Source: Palaemon carinicauda
Taxonomy: Eukaryota > Arthropoda > Malacostraca > Decapoda > Palaemonidae
Reading direction: 5' to 3'
DNA: 64,000 bases
Assembly: GCF_036898095.1 (NCBI RefSeq)
Contig: NC_090729.1
Location: 72,105,024 to 72,169,023, forward strand
Shown: positions 21,674 to 33,422 of the stretch, one piece after another
Layout: each line of letters opens with the position of its first letter
Numbering within the stretch: the stretch's first letter is position 1
The notes under the pieces: model-generated
Database searches by the model: none
Told to the model about the DNA's origin: nothing
Seen by the model: the letters and a program-made list of their open reading frames with translations, nothing else
Made by a program: the position numbers and the translations under genes

Positions 21674-24420
21674 ATGGCCGACCCCTCCCCTGTAATTCGT
21701 AAGTGTGTTAGTGAAGGGTATCGTACTCGACTCACTAAGGGTTCTATAGACCCACACAATGTTTGTATTAAATGTAAGGGAAAACCATGTTCTTTTGGAG
21801 ATCGGTGTAATGAATGTTTTTCATTAACAGAAAATGAATGGGTAACATATGAACGTTATGTTAAGAGATTAGAGAGGGACAAGGTTAGGCGTAGTTCTTC
21901 ACACTGTTGATTTAACCTCGCCTAATGTAAGTGATCCTATTCCTTCCTCCGTAGTGGTAGATCAGCAACCGAAGGAACCTTCTTTGAAGGACATGTTTAC
22001 CGCTATTCAGGCTCTCAGTGAAACAGTTGAGTCTATAGCGGCGGATAGAATTCAAATTTTTTCCGAAATCAAGGTACTGAAAAATCGTGACTCTGAAGGA
22101 AATGTGAGAAGTGTTTCGAATGTGTTCAGTGTTGTGGAGGGTGAGTCTGCCCGATCTTGTCGTTCGTCCAGTCTACGACCTCTTTCGAGCTCCCGAACCC
22201 ATAAGAGAAGTAATGTCGGACGGCAAAAGGGAACGAGAAGCTTCATCAGTCGTGCAGACGTCCCCTCGAACGTTCCTGCTGCCGTAGCACAGGTCGTTCA
22301 CCCTCATCGTAGGAAAGATGAGGTTGGTACGTTATCACCGTCCTCCGATGAAGGTTCCGGTAGTGAAACCTAGCGTCACGTGTCCAGACCGCTCAAAAGA
22401 TCGCACGCCGTTGTTCAGCGTCAAGAATCGCCTGCACGAACAGGCTGTAGTACTTGGGATACGCCTGAGTGTTTCCTTTCTCCCGACGCTTGCACGCCTG
22501 CGAAATGCTCAGACCACGGTGTACGAGTCGATGTGTTACCGATTCAGAGTTTGTGCCTGTTGCTGATGTTACTATTCATGCTCCGCCGCTTCCTTCAGAC
22601 TGACTTTCGTCACCCGAAAAGCGTGGTGATAGTGATATTGATATCCCTTTAGAAAAAGAGTCCAATGTATTACAGACTAACGATCCTAAGTGGTCTATGC
22701 TTTTGGACATGAAACAACAGCTTTCGTCGTTCATGCAGTCTTATCAACCTGCGGTTGGCAGTGTGGTTGGGCGTCAGATGTCAGACCAGTTGTCGCACAG
22801 GCAGCCTGTTGTCTCTAGTGCTGACGTGTTATCGCACAGACGGTCTCCCATTCGCAGTGTTCAATAGCAGGTTGATTTAGATGAGTCACGTCAGAGAGTT
22901 GTTGCCAAACAGAAGTCGACTTATGAACGCGACGAGGAACGGCGGCGTCGACAAGTGGACGCAATGCGTTACCGTGACAACTCTCAGCAGTCGACTCATG
23001 ACGCGAATAAGCGTCAGCGTCAACAGCAAGGGACGACCATCACCAGTCTACTCATGACGGCATAGAGCATCGGCGTCAACAGCAAGTGGACGCTAGGTGT
23101 CCACACAGCGGCACTCGGCAGTTGACTCCGGACACAGAGCGTTGGTCCATTCAACAGCAAGCGGACGTTAGGCGTCCACGTGACGACACTCGTCAGTTGA
23201 CCATTGACGTCGAGTGTCAACCCATCCATGGCGTCACACACTAGTCAACCTCGACCTCTCTGCTTCAGTTGGAGACTGTTCCCCAAACTAAAGGCGATTT
23301 TATTCGTAAATCTAGTGGACGTCAAATAGAAACAGTTATTGATCATGGCAAGCGGCCTCATTCATACGTTGATCCTTCGGTTCAGGCTGCAGCAGCTGCT
23401 GCACTGCCAGTAGATGAACTTGAAGAGAATTCTGACATGGATGAACCATTAGAAGCCGTTTCTGAGGAAGAAGAAGACAAACATTATCAGCATTCTGTTG
23501 ATCTTAGGAAATTGATGTTAATTTTCAGACCTTTTTCCTGAACATTTTACCCCTGTGGCTCCTTGTTCTCCTCCATCAGAATTTATCTTAGGGAAGGCAA
23601 CGAAAGTGCCTATTTATACTAAGATGGTTCTCTCACGCTCTTCTAAACGAGCCTTGAAGTTAATGGGTTCCTGGATGGACTCAAAGAGGACTATTGGCAA
23701 AACGGCCTTTGCTTTTCCGCCCGCAAGATTGACTTCTAAATCCAGTGTTTGGTACGAGACTGGTGAAGTGCTGGGCTTGGGATTTCCTACTTCTGCCCAG
23801 GGGGATTTCTCGAGTTTGGTAGATTCTTCTCGTCGTCTGGCCTTAAGAAAAACAAAGGTATGGTGGTCAATGGCAGAGTTTTACCATTTACTTAGGGTCT
23901 ATTCAGGGCCTTTGAAGTTCTAAATTATCTAAACTGGTCATTGTGAGCCTTGAGAAAGAGGGTCTCCGAAATGAAAGGCACAGATACTAGTGGCCTTGTT
24001 CATTTGATGTCCTGCATGGACAAAGGTGTGAGGGATGGCTCTAACGAGTTAGCTGCTCTGTTCACAGCTGGAGTAATTAATAAGAGGGCTACTATGTGTT
24101 CCTTTCTCTCGGTGGGAGTTTCTCCTTACCAGAAATCGGAGCTTCTATTCGCTCCTTTGTCAGCTACTTTATTTCCGCAAGAGTTGGTAGGGGAAGTTGC
24201 CACTGCTCTCACCCAGAAGGCCACTCATGACTTGGTGGCCAATACAGCCAGGAAAGTTCTACTGTGTGCCTTTTCATCTCGTAAACCTAAGGAAAGTTCT
24301 TCTGGGGTACGACCTTCTCAGTCCTTTCGTGGTAAACCTACCGGAAGGGGTTCTTTCAAACCAGACGGGAGAAAACCTAGGAGGAGAGGAACCAAGACCG
24401 GCCGAGGTAGACAGCAGTAG
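21674..24420 (+). pseudogene. gag: DIRS-b gag-like protein, broken
   Basis: Starts ATG 21674 with MADPSP, a start shared with the remnants in DIRS-f and g. The N-terminal zinc-type module is DPHNVCIKCKGKPC followed by RCNEC and a charged helix (ENEWVTYERYVKRLERDK). A frame change near 21900 leads to VVDQQPKEPSLKDMFTAI and an Arg/Ser-rich stretch, with stops near 22371 and through 22600-23250. The C-terminal half (23555-24420) matches other DIRS gags (PPARLTSKSSVWYETGEVLGLG, SCMDKGVRDGSNELAALF). It ends in a basic Gly/Arg tail at TAG 24418-24420. Confidence 0.8.
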
Positions 24421-26430
24421 GTGCCAGGCTGAATTACTTCTGGAAGGCCTGGGAGAGGAATGGAGCGGACCCCTGGTCCGTCCAAGTGTTAAAAGAGGGT
24501 TACAAGATTCCATTCCTATCAATTCCTCCACTAGTCACATATCCGGTGGATCTTTCGCCCAAATACAGGGAGGGACCGAAGAAGCAAGCCATACAACTCC
24601 AGATGTCTCTATTACTAGAGAAACGAGCAATAGAGGAAGTGCAAGATGTAACATCTCCGGGGTTTTACAACCGACTCTTCTTAGTTCCCAAGAGTTTGGG
24701 GGAATGGAGACCGGTTCTGGACGTAAGTGTTCTAAATGGTTACGTCCAGAACACGATGTTTATGATGGAGACTCAGAAGACGGTTCTGGCGGCGGTAAGG
24801 AAGGGCGATTGGATGGTATCATTAGAAAGACGCCTATTTCCATATTCCAATACATCCCAGCTGCAGATGTTATCTGAGATTCATGGACGGAAACAAGGTC
24901 TTCCAATTCAGAGCTCTATGTTTCGGTCTCAGCACGGCTCCTCTATTATTCACCACGATCATGCTGAATGTAGCAAGCATGCTGCATTTGAGAAGAATCA
25001 GGGCCTCCCTGTACGTGGACGATTGGCTGATAAGAGCCTCCTCAGCTGATTGCTGTTTGAAGGACTTGAGAATGACACTGGAATTAACCAAGGAACTGGG
25101 CCTCCTAATGAGTTCGAAAAAATCGCAACTGACTCCATCCCAGGAGATTCTTTATTTGTGGATGGAGATTCGCAGTCGGAGTTTTCGGGCTTTTCCGTCG
25201 CCTGTGAGGATACAATCAGCTCTCCAAAAAATCCAAGCTTTTTTGAAGAAGGACCTCAGTTCCGTAAGGGAATGGATGAGCCTTCTGGGGACAGGGACAC
25301 TCTCATCATTAGAGAAGTTCGTGACTCTAGGGAGGTTACATTTATGCCCTCTTCAGTTTCATCTCAATCGACATTGGAAAGCGTTCCCATCACGGACTCC
25401 ATAAAGTCACATCTTCAGTGGTGGAACAGCGAGCACAGACTGAAGGAAGGCTTGTCTTTACATCAGAAGATCCCAGACCTTGTGTTGTGTTCCGACGCCT
25501 TAAACTTGGGGTGGGGGGCAACACTGGGGAAGAAGGAGCTCTTGGGAACGTGGACAGTGGAGCAAACAGCTCTCCACATAAATCAAAAGGAACTTCTGGC
25601 AATACATCTGGCCCTCAAAGGATTCAAAAAGCATATCCGGGGCAAAGTAGTCCAAATCAATGCGGACAGCACTACAGCTCTGGCCTATATAACAAAGCAA
25701 GGCAGGACCCACTCATGGACTCTGTATGAGATAGCAAGACCTCTTCTTATATGGGCAGAGGAAAGGAAAGTGACACTTTTAACTCTGTTTATTCAAGGGG
25801 TCAACAGTGTGAGTACAGACAGACTCAGCAGGAGGGGTCAGATTCTCCCCACAGAGTGGATATTACACCAAGACATCTGCAAAAGTCTGTGACAGTTATG
25901 GGGTCGTCCTCTCGTAGATCTCTTTGCAACCGCAAAGACAAAGAGACTGGAGTGTTACTGCTCTCCGGTACTGGATCCCGAAGCCATTCACATAGACGCT
26001 TTCCTAATGAATTGGTCACACATGGAGGTCTATGCATTCCCTCCATTCAAGATCCTTTACAAGGTGATACAGAAGTTCGGATCCCACGAGGAAACCAGGA
26101 TGACACTGATAGTTCCGTTCTGGCCGTCAAGGAGCTGGTTTCCAGAGGTACTGGAATGGATGGTAGATTTCCCGAGAAGCCTTCCCTTAGGACCAGATCT
26201 TCTCAGACAACCTCACTTGGCTCGAAACCACCTAAACCTCCGAGCTCTACTTCTGACTGCCTTCAGACTATCGAAAAACTCGTTAGAGCTAGAGGTTTTT
26301 CGAAGAAGGCAGCCAAAGCTATTGCGAGAGCAAGGAGGTCTTCCACCATCAGGGTGTATCAGTCCAGGTGGGAGTTGTTCAGAGAATGGTGTAGGGCTAA
26401 CGCGATTTCTTCATCCAGTACCTCTCTAAC
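24421..26430 (+). pseudogene. DIRS-b reverse transcriptase / RNase H, broken
   Basis: RT begins around KEGYKIPFL (24490) with SPGFYNRLFLVPK and WRPVLDVSVLN, shifts frame near 24830, and resumes with FQFRALCFGLSTAPLLF. The catalytic YVDDWL is at 25012-25023. RNase H (from about 25370) has LVLCSDALNLGWGATLG, HINQKELLAIHLAL, INADSTTALAYITKQG and DRLSRRGQ. A TGA at 25890-25892 is followed in the same frame by the post-RNase-H segment (YAFPPFKILYKV, FWPSRSWFPEVLEWM). Roughly two frameshifts and one stop. Confidence 0.85.
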
Positions 26431-27305
26431 TCAGATAGCAGATTTCTTCCTAGACCTCAGAAATAAACAACTTCTCGTCCTCTTCAATCAAAGGTTACAG
26501 AAGTATGTTGGCTACGGTTTTTAGGCACAGGAACTTAGACCTCTCCAATAATAAGGATCTGCAAGACCTGCTTATGTCTTTTGATACCACCAAGAAAAGA
26601 CAATCAACGTCTATTGCCTGGAATTTGGATGTGGTGCTTAAATTCCTCATGAGTGACAGATTTGAGCCTTTACACTAGGCTTCTTTTAAGGATCTAACCT
26701 TGAAGACTTTGTTTCTGGTTAGTCTAGCCACTGCTAAAAGAGTAAGTGAAGTTCACGCTTTAAGCAGGACCCTTTGGTTTTCGGGATGGAAAAGCCATTT
26801 GTTCCTTACAACTAGCGTTTTTGGCAAATAGTGAGAATCCTACCCGCCCATGGCCCAAATCCTTCGAGACCCCTAATCTTTATGATGTGTGGGAGACGAG
26901 TTGGAGAAGGTGCTCTGTCCGGTAAGAGTATTACGGCTATATGTGGACAGAACTAAGAGTCTGAGAGGCGACTCAGACGCTCTGTGGTGTGCAGTGCGAA
27001 AACCCTTACTGCCCATGTCAAAGAATGCCTTATCCTTTTTCATTAGACTGTTAATTCGAGAAGCTCACGCCCATTGTAATGAGGCGGATCAGAGGTTTCT
27101 CAAAGTGAAAACACATGAAGTCAGAGCGGTAGCGACTTCAGTGGCTTTTAAACAGAACTGTTCTCTGCAAAGTTTGATGGATACGACCTTTTGGAGGAGT
27201 AAGTCCGTATTCGCATCTCATTATTTGAAACATGTTCAGACTCTCTATGAGGACTGTTATACGCTGGGTCCATTCGTGGCAGCAAATGCGATAGTAGGTG
27301 AGTGA
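26200..27305 (+). pseudogene. DIRS-b tyrosine recombinase, broken
   Basis: The N-terminal SAM-like part starts at SDCLQTIEKLVRARGF (about 26255) with SSTIRVYQSRWELF. The frame is open upstream over RNase H in -1 register from 25751. A frameshift after 26500, a TAG near 26677 and another shift near 26790 break the middle. The first catalytic Arg is in TAKRVSEVHALS (about 26735). The last part (26889-27305) is open, with HEVRAVATS (HxxR) and WRSKSVFASHYLKHV (Trp and nucleophile Tyr). Confidence 0.85.
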
Positions 27306-27463
27306 TCTACCACTACGTTCCCATTTTCCTAATACAGTACCCCTTTTCTTTCTCTTGGAACTCGTAAAGTTATGGTTGTATGTGGAGATTGGTCGTCGAT
27401 CTTCCGCAATCTTTTGTTTGGTCAGGTGGTCAATTTGTTCCTAGAGTGCGCCCGGAACAAGGG

Positions 27464-27640
27464 TTTGTTCCGTAACTGAAATACAAACCACGCTATTTAC
27501 ATAGGGTAATTACTTCGGCGTAGCCGAATGACGAGCCATAAGAATTTTAACGAGGGTTTACTACCCCACCACTAGTTAGCGGGGGATAGAGAGGGGTAGT
27601 TTGCTTACCCCCCCCCTCACACACTAGTGAGTGTTTCACT
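27464..27640 (+). repeat. DIRS-c left inverted terminal repeat
   Basis: TTTGTTCCGTAACTGAAATA at the tip is the reverse complement of the first arm of the ICR at 53940-53965. The inner part (GACGAGCCAT, TAACGAGGGTT, a C/G-rich run, GTGTGTGAGG-type words) pairs with 54075-54250. Confidence 0.82.
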
Positions 27641-27732
27641 TTGCTTTTGGCTCGGGAAGCGATCAGACGTGTCTGCTCTCTCCCTCTCTTGACTGCCTTT
27701 AATCTGTTTTTGCTTTCTCTTTTCTACAGAGT

Positions 27733-27884
27733 GTGTTTGAAGTTGGCCTCTATTATTTTGATATGCGTACGTGTCCTGGATTACCTGGCCGCCCTTGTGG
27801 GACCTTTATGTCGGCCATCGACACTGATCCCCACACCTTATGTCCTCACTGTAGGGGCCAACGGTGTGATAGCGGTAACGTATG
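27733..27884 (+). pseudogene. gag: DIRS-c gag N-terminal zinc module, cut by insertion
   Basis: Reads DTDPHTLCPHCRGQRC and SGNVC, matching the DPHxxCxxCRGxxC module of DIRS-b and DIRS-e. The terminus of DIRS-d begins at 27885, inside this module. The gag frame resumes at 49431. Confidence 0.78.
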
Positions 27885-28705
27885 TTTGTTCCGTAACCGA
27901 AATACAAACCACGCTATTTACATAGGGTTTACTTTCGGCGTAGCTGAAATGACGAGCCATTAGATTTTAACGAGGGTGTATTACCCCCGCGCTAGTTAGC
28001 AGGGGGGTAGGGGAGTGGTAGCTAGCTACCCTTCCCCCTCACACACCGGTGAACTGCTTCACTTCACTTTTGGCTCGGACAATGAACAGACGTCTCTGTC
28101 CCGTCCTCACATGGCAGCCATTAATGCTTTGTCTTACTAATTACTTACTTTTCTTATACTTAATATACATGTATACTTTCTTATGTTTATGTATATATTT
28201 GAGTATAGAAATACAGTAAGTTTCCTTTTCAGTGTGAGTGCTGTGTGTGTGTGTAGGAAGTCCACTCATTGTACGACAACTTCTCCGTGTGGTCTCAGGC
28301 CACTACCGGTAACTTTTCATGGGTCGCAATCTCTCCCTTGGTTCTTCGGTTTCCCTTCGGCGGGCACCGTGGGGAATCGTCATCGCTGGACTCTACGTAC
28401 TATTAGGTTTCTCCGCTGTTCCTCCTTTCCTACGGGGAACTTGGTCTATCAGCGTGGGGAACTTGGGAGTTTTGTTTGACTACGGTCTCTCTCTCTCTCC
28501 TTGAGTTCGTTCACCCTTTTTATTATTATTATGTATTATGGTAGCTTCCTTCCCGTTGCGGGTTGATTTGCTTCCGTTTATTTTGTCTTAATTATTTTTT
28601 ATTTAATCTAATTGCATTTGTTAACTTTTCAGCCTCTGTGTAGAACGCTTCCCTTCGGGGTTCATTCGTTCTTACGATTAGTAACATTCTTAGTTGAATT
28701 ACATG
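27885..28705 (+). repeat. DIRS-d left terminal repeat and leader
   Basis: Bases 27885-28090 repeat the DIRS-c left end with about 10-15% difference by eye and pair inversely with 49218-49430. The leader to 28705 has pyrimidine-rich stretches but no supported ORF. It is cut by DIRS-e at 28706. Confidence 0.75.
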
Positions 28706-29027
28706 TTTTATGAATAGAACTTACCTGGCAGTTATATATACATAGCTAATAATCTCTACTTTCGGTAGAATTTTTCTAAACGCGGCAACCGCCTTGTGGT
28801 GGTTGGGTGGTTACACCCGTTAAAGGGTGGTACGAGGAATCATTCCCGTTTTCTGTTCTTCAATTCATCTCTGCCAGGCGGATCGCTAACACGTTGGTCC
28901 GTCATTAAGAGTTTTTCTTCGCTTCCCCTGTTTTTGCTGTTCCAGTCTGCTATTTGGTGAAGTACACTGATTTGGGGTTTTGGCAACCGTGATTTTGTTA
29001 TTTCTTTGCTTTTTTGCTGTTATCATT

Positions 29028-29448
29028 ATGAGTGAAAAAAGTCATTTCCGTGTCTGTGCGAATGAAGAATGTAAGGTGAGACTACCAAAAATGGCGGTAG
29101 ACCCTCACACCGTGTGTTTGAATTGTAGGGGTTTTGAATGTGCCCTTAATAATAGGTGCGGGGAATGTAAAGTTTTGGATGAAAAGGATTGGTTGATTAT
29201 GAAGCACTATGTGCGTAAACTAGAGCTCGGTAGAGTTAGGAGAGCTTCTAGGTCTAAATCTAAGTCTGTTAGTGGAAAGGAAGACGAACTTAGTGTAGAT
29301 TTATCTTTTCAACCTATAATTTATTCCTCTTTGGAAGTTGATCCTTCCCTTAGAGTTAGTAACTCCTGCCCCTCCTACAGGATCCGTATCTGCGGATGAC
29401 CCTCGGTACGCTAGTTTGGCTGCCGAGTTGAAGGCCATTAAAGAACAA
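29028..29448 (+). pseudogene. gag: DIRS-e gag N-terminal part, interrupted by DIRS-f
   Basis: ATG 29028 starts MSEKSHFRVCANEEC. The zinc-type module DPHTVCLNCRGFECALNNRC then GEC is followed by KDWLIMKHYVRKLELGRVRR, strongly like DIRS-b. A frameshift near 29360 precedes YASLAAELKAIKEQ, where DIRS-f enters at 29449. The flanking codons on the far side (35050, EAFKVKNSE) continue in the same register, so the insertion caused no large loss of host sequence. Confidence 0.82.
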
Positions 29449-29471
29449 TTTTAAATATTTAACTTAGCCGT

Positions 29472-29619
29472 TGAATATATAATAGCTGAGCCTCTGGCGG
29501 CTCGACAGAAAAACACACAAAAACTCGCGAGCGATCGCTATGAAGGTTGCGGGTGTGCCCACTAGCGCCAACTATCGGCCAGATACCGCATATACATGTA
29601 AACAGACCCAATTTTTCTC
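29472..29619 (+). repeat. DIRS-f left inverted terminal repeat
   Basis: 148 bp, exact reverse complement of 34854-35001. The outer 29449-29471 differs from the right end, as in the split-repeat design of DIRS elements. Confidence 0.93.
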
Positions 29620-29819
29620 TGTCGGCCTTAACGACAAGACGTATCAATACTCGCTGTATAACCTGGAGTTTTCTCAACATATTTGGTGAAGTACTTCCTT
29701 TTGGTTTGAGCTTTCGCAGTGCAGGTGTTTTATCTTCAACTTAAATCTTGAACTCGTTTTTGGATAGATTTAATTTTTGATGACTTTGGATTGTTTTTTG
29801 GACTTTCTTTGACTTTTAA

Positions 29820-29894
29820 ATGGCCGACCCTTCCCTTAGTACGGAAGTGTGTTTTTGTCTTTTAGCAATTATCTTATCACGTTATAAATTATAG
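29820..29894 (+). CDS. gag: Truncated gag start in DIRS-f (24 codons)
   Basis: ATG 29820 opens MADPSLSTEVCF, the gag start also seen at DIRS-b 21674 and DIRS-g 43128. It runs out at TAG 29892-29894 without the zinc module. Apparently a relic of a deletion that removed the rest of the exon. It may still act as a short upstream ORF. Confidence 0.5.
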   Translation: MADPSLSTEVCFCLLAIILSRYKL

Positions 29895-30884
29895 ATTTTC
29901 CTCTATATATTTTATATCTCAACCGCCTTTATTAGGCCTCTTCGATTAGCTTTCCATTTATAGTAAACATCAAGATAAATTTTAATGATTTGTTTATATG
30001 CGACCTTTCCTATTCCTCCTCTAATCCGAGAGTAGGCGGTCCTAACTTGGAAACCGAAGTTAAACAACGTTGAGCCCTTTCAATCGTAAATAACTTTTAC
30101 AGAGCAAATGATTTAAAACTTATTAAATGAATATTTTTTAGTAGATATTTTATGAAAGATTTTCTTTGAATAGTCCTCGTACTGTTTCAAAGATGAACTA
30201 ACGTTTAGTTTATTTATGCTACGCAGTTTGCGCTCTATCGTTACGATAGAGAGAGAGAGAATCACGGTTTCACTTTGCAGAAAGAGTAAATCGATTCTGA
30301 CGTTTTGTTCATTCTTCTTTCAAAGCTTAAATGTTTTAAATACTATTTTAAAGGAACTTGTTAATTGAAAAACCTTTCAGTTTTTTCCTTTGGTCAAATA
30401 ACCTGTTTATTGACGAAAGGTAAGTGGGCTCTTCTCTTCGGTGCGAAATCAAGAGAGAGAGAGAGAGAGAGAGACGGAGAGAGAGAGAGGAAGAGAGAAC
30501 GTTCCGATCTTTATTCTCGTCCCAAGCGAGTAACGTTGTTCTCGAGTCAGTTTTTTACTCTCGTCCCTAGTCTCTGTACGGGGAGAAAGGATAAAACGTT
30601 TTTAGTTTTTATTCTCGTCCCAAGGCACTGTACGGTGAGAGATTGAAAACGTAGTTTTGAATGAACTAGTGTTTAGTCTCCTTCCCAGCCACTGATCTTT
30701 TTATCTTAATATATGTTTACTGTTTTTTGCTTGTATTAATGTGCTTACATTATATGACTGATTTCGCAATTATAACCTTTTGATGAGGGTAGAATTGCGT
30801 GCTTCAGGTAGAAATCAGTTTTATTCATACCTAATGTGAATTGTTGAAAAATTTGATTTCAGTGAAGTAAGTGCAAAACAGAAA
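29895..30884 (+). other. DIRS-f leader with 5S-like segment and GA tract
   Basis: Non-coding. At 30053-30077 there is a 25-bp segment (ACCGAAGTTAAACAACGTTG and five further bases) close to the conserved middle of arthropod 5S rRNA. A (GA)n tract with interruptions spans about 30450-30500. Repeated CTCGTCCC and TGTACGG words occur at 30510-30640. The same leader layout recurs in DIRS-g. Confidence 0.6.
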
Positions 30885-31685
30885 ATTGTAGTGATAAAGT
30901 GATAATTGCGCAAAGTGTTATCAGTGTTGCGACCGAGGGTTCGTCTGTTCGTGCCTGTCGTTCGCCTAGTCCGAGACCTCTTGCAAGCTCCCAAGCCCAG
31001 GGGAGAAGTAATGTCGTACGACTTATGGGTTCGAGAGGACTTGATCAGCGAACAGACGTTCCCTCTATGGTTTCAGGACTCTGTCAGACGGAGGGGAGCC
31101 TAAAGCTGCTCAGCCCTCTATGGACTTTAAATAAATCATGCTGATTTTTAAGGATCTTTGTCCGGATCTTTTTGTAACTGCTGCTCCTCGTTCGCCTAAA
31201 CGTCAGAGTTTACACTAGGCCTAGCTACTTCGAAGCCGTTGTTTTATAAGCTAGTGCTCTCTCGCTCTTCTAATAGAGCTTTACGTTTGCTAGGCGACTG
31301 GTTAATCACCAGGAGGAGTTTGGGGGAGACAGCCTTTGCTTTCCCTACTTTTAAGCTGGCTTATAGAGCGAGAGTCTGATATGACACGGGAGAAGTTCTC
31401 GGCTTGGGAGTTCCTGCCTCTGCCCAGATAGACTTCTCAAACCTCATAGACTCTCCCTGGCGCCTGGCCATGAGACGCTCCAAGTTTTTATGGTCGACTT
31501 CAGAGCTAGACCATCTCCTGTTAGGAGTTTTTTTTCGAGCGTTTGAAGTTTTGCTGTACAATTATGTCATGCATAAACAAGGCTTTCAGGGATGGCTCCA
31601 ATGATCTGACAGCCACGTTCTCTGCAAGAACAAGTCCCTCAGGGATGGCTCCAATGATCTGGCAGCCATGTTCACTGCAGGAGTA
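30885..31685 (+). pseudogene. gag: DIRS-f gag residue
   Basis: Fragments only. An Arg-rich stretch near 30930-31070 resembles the middle of DIRS gag. The conserved segment with FAFP, YDTGEVLGLGVPASAQIDFSN and LRRSK-like residues (31250-31550) has stops. A 53-bp unit (TCAGGGATGGCTCCAATGAT core) is duplicated in tandem at 31586-31638 and 31639-31690. Large internal deletion compared with DIRS-e. Confidence 0.7.
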
Positions 31686-31689
31686 CGTA

Positions 31690-33422
31690 AGAGGCAAATG
31701 CGCTCAATGTGTTCATTGTCAAGACAAACTTCACGATGAAGTCTACCAGGCTGTCTTGACAGCATTAATGGAAGGCGACTGGATGGTCTCTCTCGACCTT
31801 CAGGAGGCATACTTCCACATTCCTATACACCCGGATTCCCAACCGTTTCTGAGGTTTGTTTACAGGAATGTGGGGTACCAGTTTCGAGTCCTGTGCTTTG
31901 GCCTCAGTCCTGCTCCTCTCGTGTTTACGAGGCTCATGAGGAATGTGGCAAAATCCCTCCATCTATCGGGGATCCGAGCCTCCCTGTACTTGGACGACTG
32001 GCTTCTCAGAGCATCGTCCAGTCTTCGCTGTCTGCCGGATCTACATTGGACGTTGAGTCTGGCCAGGGAGTTGGGACTTTTGGTCAACCTAAAAGTCCCA
32101 ACTGATCCCATCCCAGATTATTCTATATTTGGGGATGGAGATTCGCAGTCCAGTTTTTTCGGGCTTTTCCGTCTGCCACCCGAATAGAACAAGCCCTGCT
32201 CGAAGTCCAACTAATGCTGAAAAGAGAACGTTTGTTCAGTCAGGAGTTGGAACAGTCTCGTAGGGACTCTCTCATCCCTGGAGCAGTTTGTCTCACTAGG
32301 GAGACTACACCTTCTGCCTCTCCGGTTCCATCTAGCCTCTCACTGGAACTAGGACAAGACATTAGAGACGGTATCATTCCCAGTCTCCGAACCAGTAAAG
32401 GCATGCCTGAAATGGTGGGACAGCAATATCAGTCTGAGAGAGGGACTATCCCTAGCAGTCAAGAACCCAAACCAAGTGTTGTTCTCAGACGCGTCGGATT
32501 TGGGTTGGGGTGAGACCCTGGATGGTCGGGAATGCTCGGGTCTGTGGACCTCAAGTCAGAAGAGCATGCACATCAACGGCAAGGAGCTATTAGAAGTCCA
32601 CTTGGCCTTGATGATATTCGAAAGCTTCTTCGAAACTAAGTGGTAGAGGTCAACTCAGACAACACCACAGCTTTAGCGTACATCTCCAAGCAAGGAGGCA
32701 CACACTCCTTTACGCTGCTCGAGATCGCAAGGGACCTTCTCTTATGGTCAAGAAATCGAGGCATCTCCCTGTTGACGAGATTCATCCAGGGGGACTTGAA
32801 CGTCTTGGCAGACTGTCTCAGTCGGAGGGGTCAGGTGATACCCACGGAATGGGCCCTCCACAAGGACGTGGGCAAGAGTCTTTGGGCTACTTGGGGTCAA
32901 CCCACCATAGACCTCTTTGCCTCCTCGTTGACCAAAAGGTTACCAATCTATTGCTCTCCAGTCCTAGATACAGAAGCAATCCACATAGACGCGTTTCTAC
33001 TGGATTGGTCTCTTCTGGACTTATATGCTTTCCCACCATTCAAGATAGTCAACAAGGTACTGCAGAAGTTCGCCTCTCACGAAGGGACAAAGTTGACGTT
33101 GGTTGCTACCCTCTGGCCCGCGAGAGAGTGGTTCACCGAGGTACTTCAATGGCTGGTAGACTTTCCAAGAAGTCTTCCTCTAAGGGTAGATCTGTTACGT
33201 CAGCCCCACGTAAAGAATGTCCATCAAAGCCTCCCCGCTCTTCGTCTGACTTCCTTCAGACTATCGAAAGACTCTCAAGAGCTCGAGGCTTTTCGAAGGA
33301 GGCAGCCAGTGCGATTGCAAGAGCGAGGAGAGCTTCTACCATTAGAATATACCAGTCGAAGTGGGAAGTCTTTTGAGACTGGTGCAAGTCAGCATCTGTG
33401 TCCTCGTCCGGTACCTCTGTAG
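31690..33422 (+). pseudogene. DIRS-f reverse transcriptase (N-truncated) / RNase H
   Basis: RT starts mid-domain at LHDEVYQAVLTALMEGDWMV, then LDLQEAYFHIPIHPDS, VLCFGLSPAPLVFTRL and the catalytic YLDDWLL at 31988-31999. The fingers upstream (SPGFYNRLF block) are deleted. A frame change near 32100 and a stop near 32514 separate it from RNase H, which is open from 32640 with VEVNSDNTTALAYISKQGG and LADCLSRRGQ. The conserved segment IDLFASSLTKRLPIYCSPV, DAFLLDW, YAFPPFKI and LWPAREWFTEVL follows. It ends at 33422, overlapping the recombinase. Confidence 0.86.

Larger units (their letters stand above)
21290..27463 (+). mobile_element. DIRS-b: DIRS retrotransposon, right part lost at DIRS-c
   Basis: The left end lies near 21290, in AT-rich sequence followed by ACTTACCCGCTGGTTATATA, similar in style to the left ends of DIRS-e, f and g. 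Gag, RT/RNase H and recombinase follow in DIRS order, all damaged. After the recombinase the trailer is cut at 27464 by DIRS-c. I found no matching right terminus or ICR beyond DIRS-c, so the 3' end was deleted or lies elsewhere. Confidence 0.82.

Noticed and set aside
30053..30077. A 5S rRNA gene
   Set aside because: Only about 25 bp resemble 5S; the rest of the 120-nt gene is absent.
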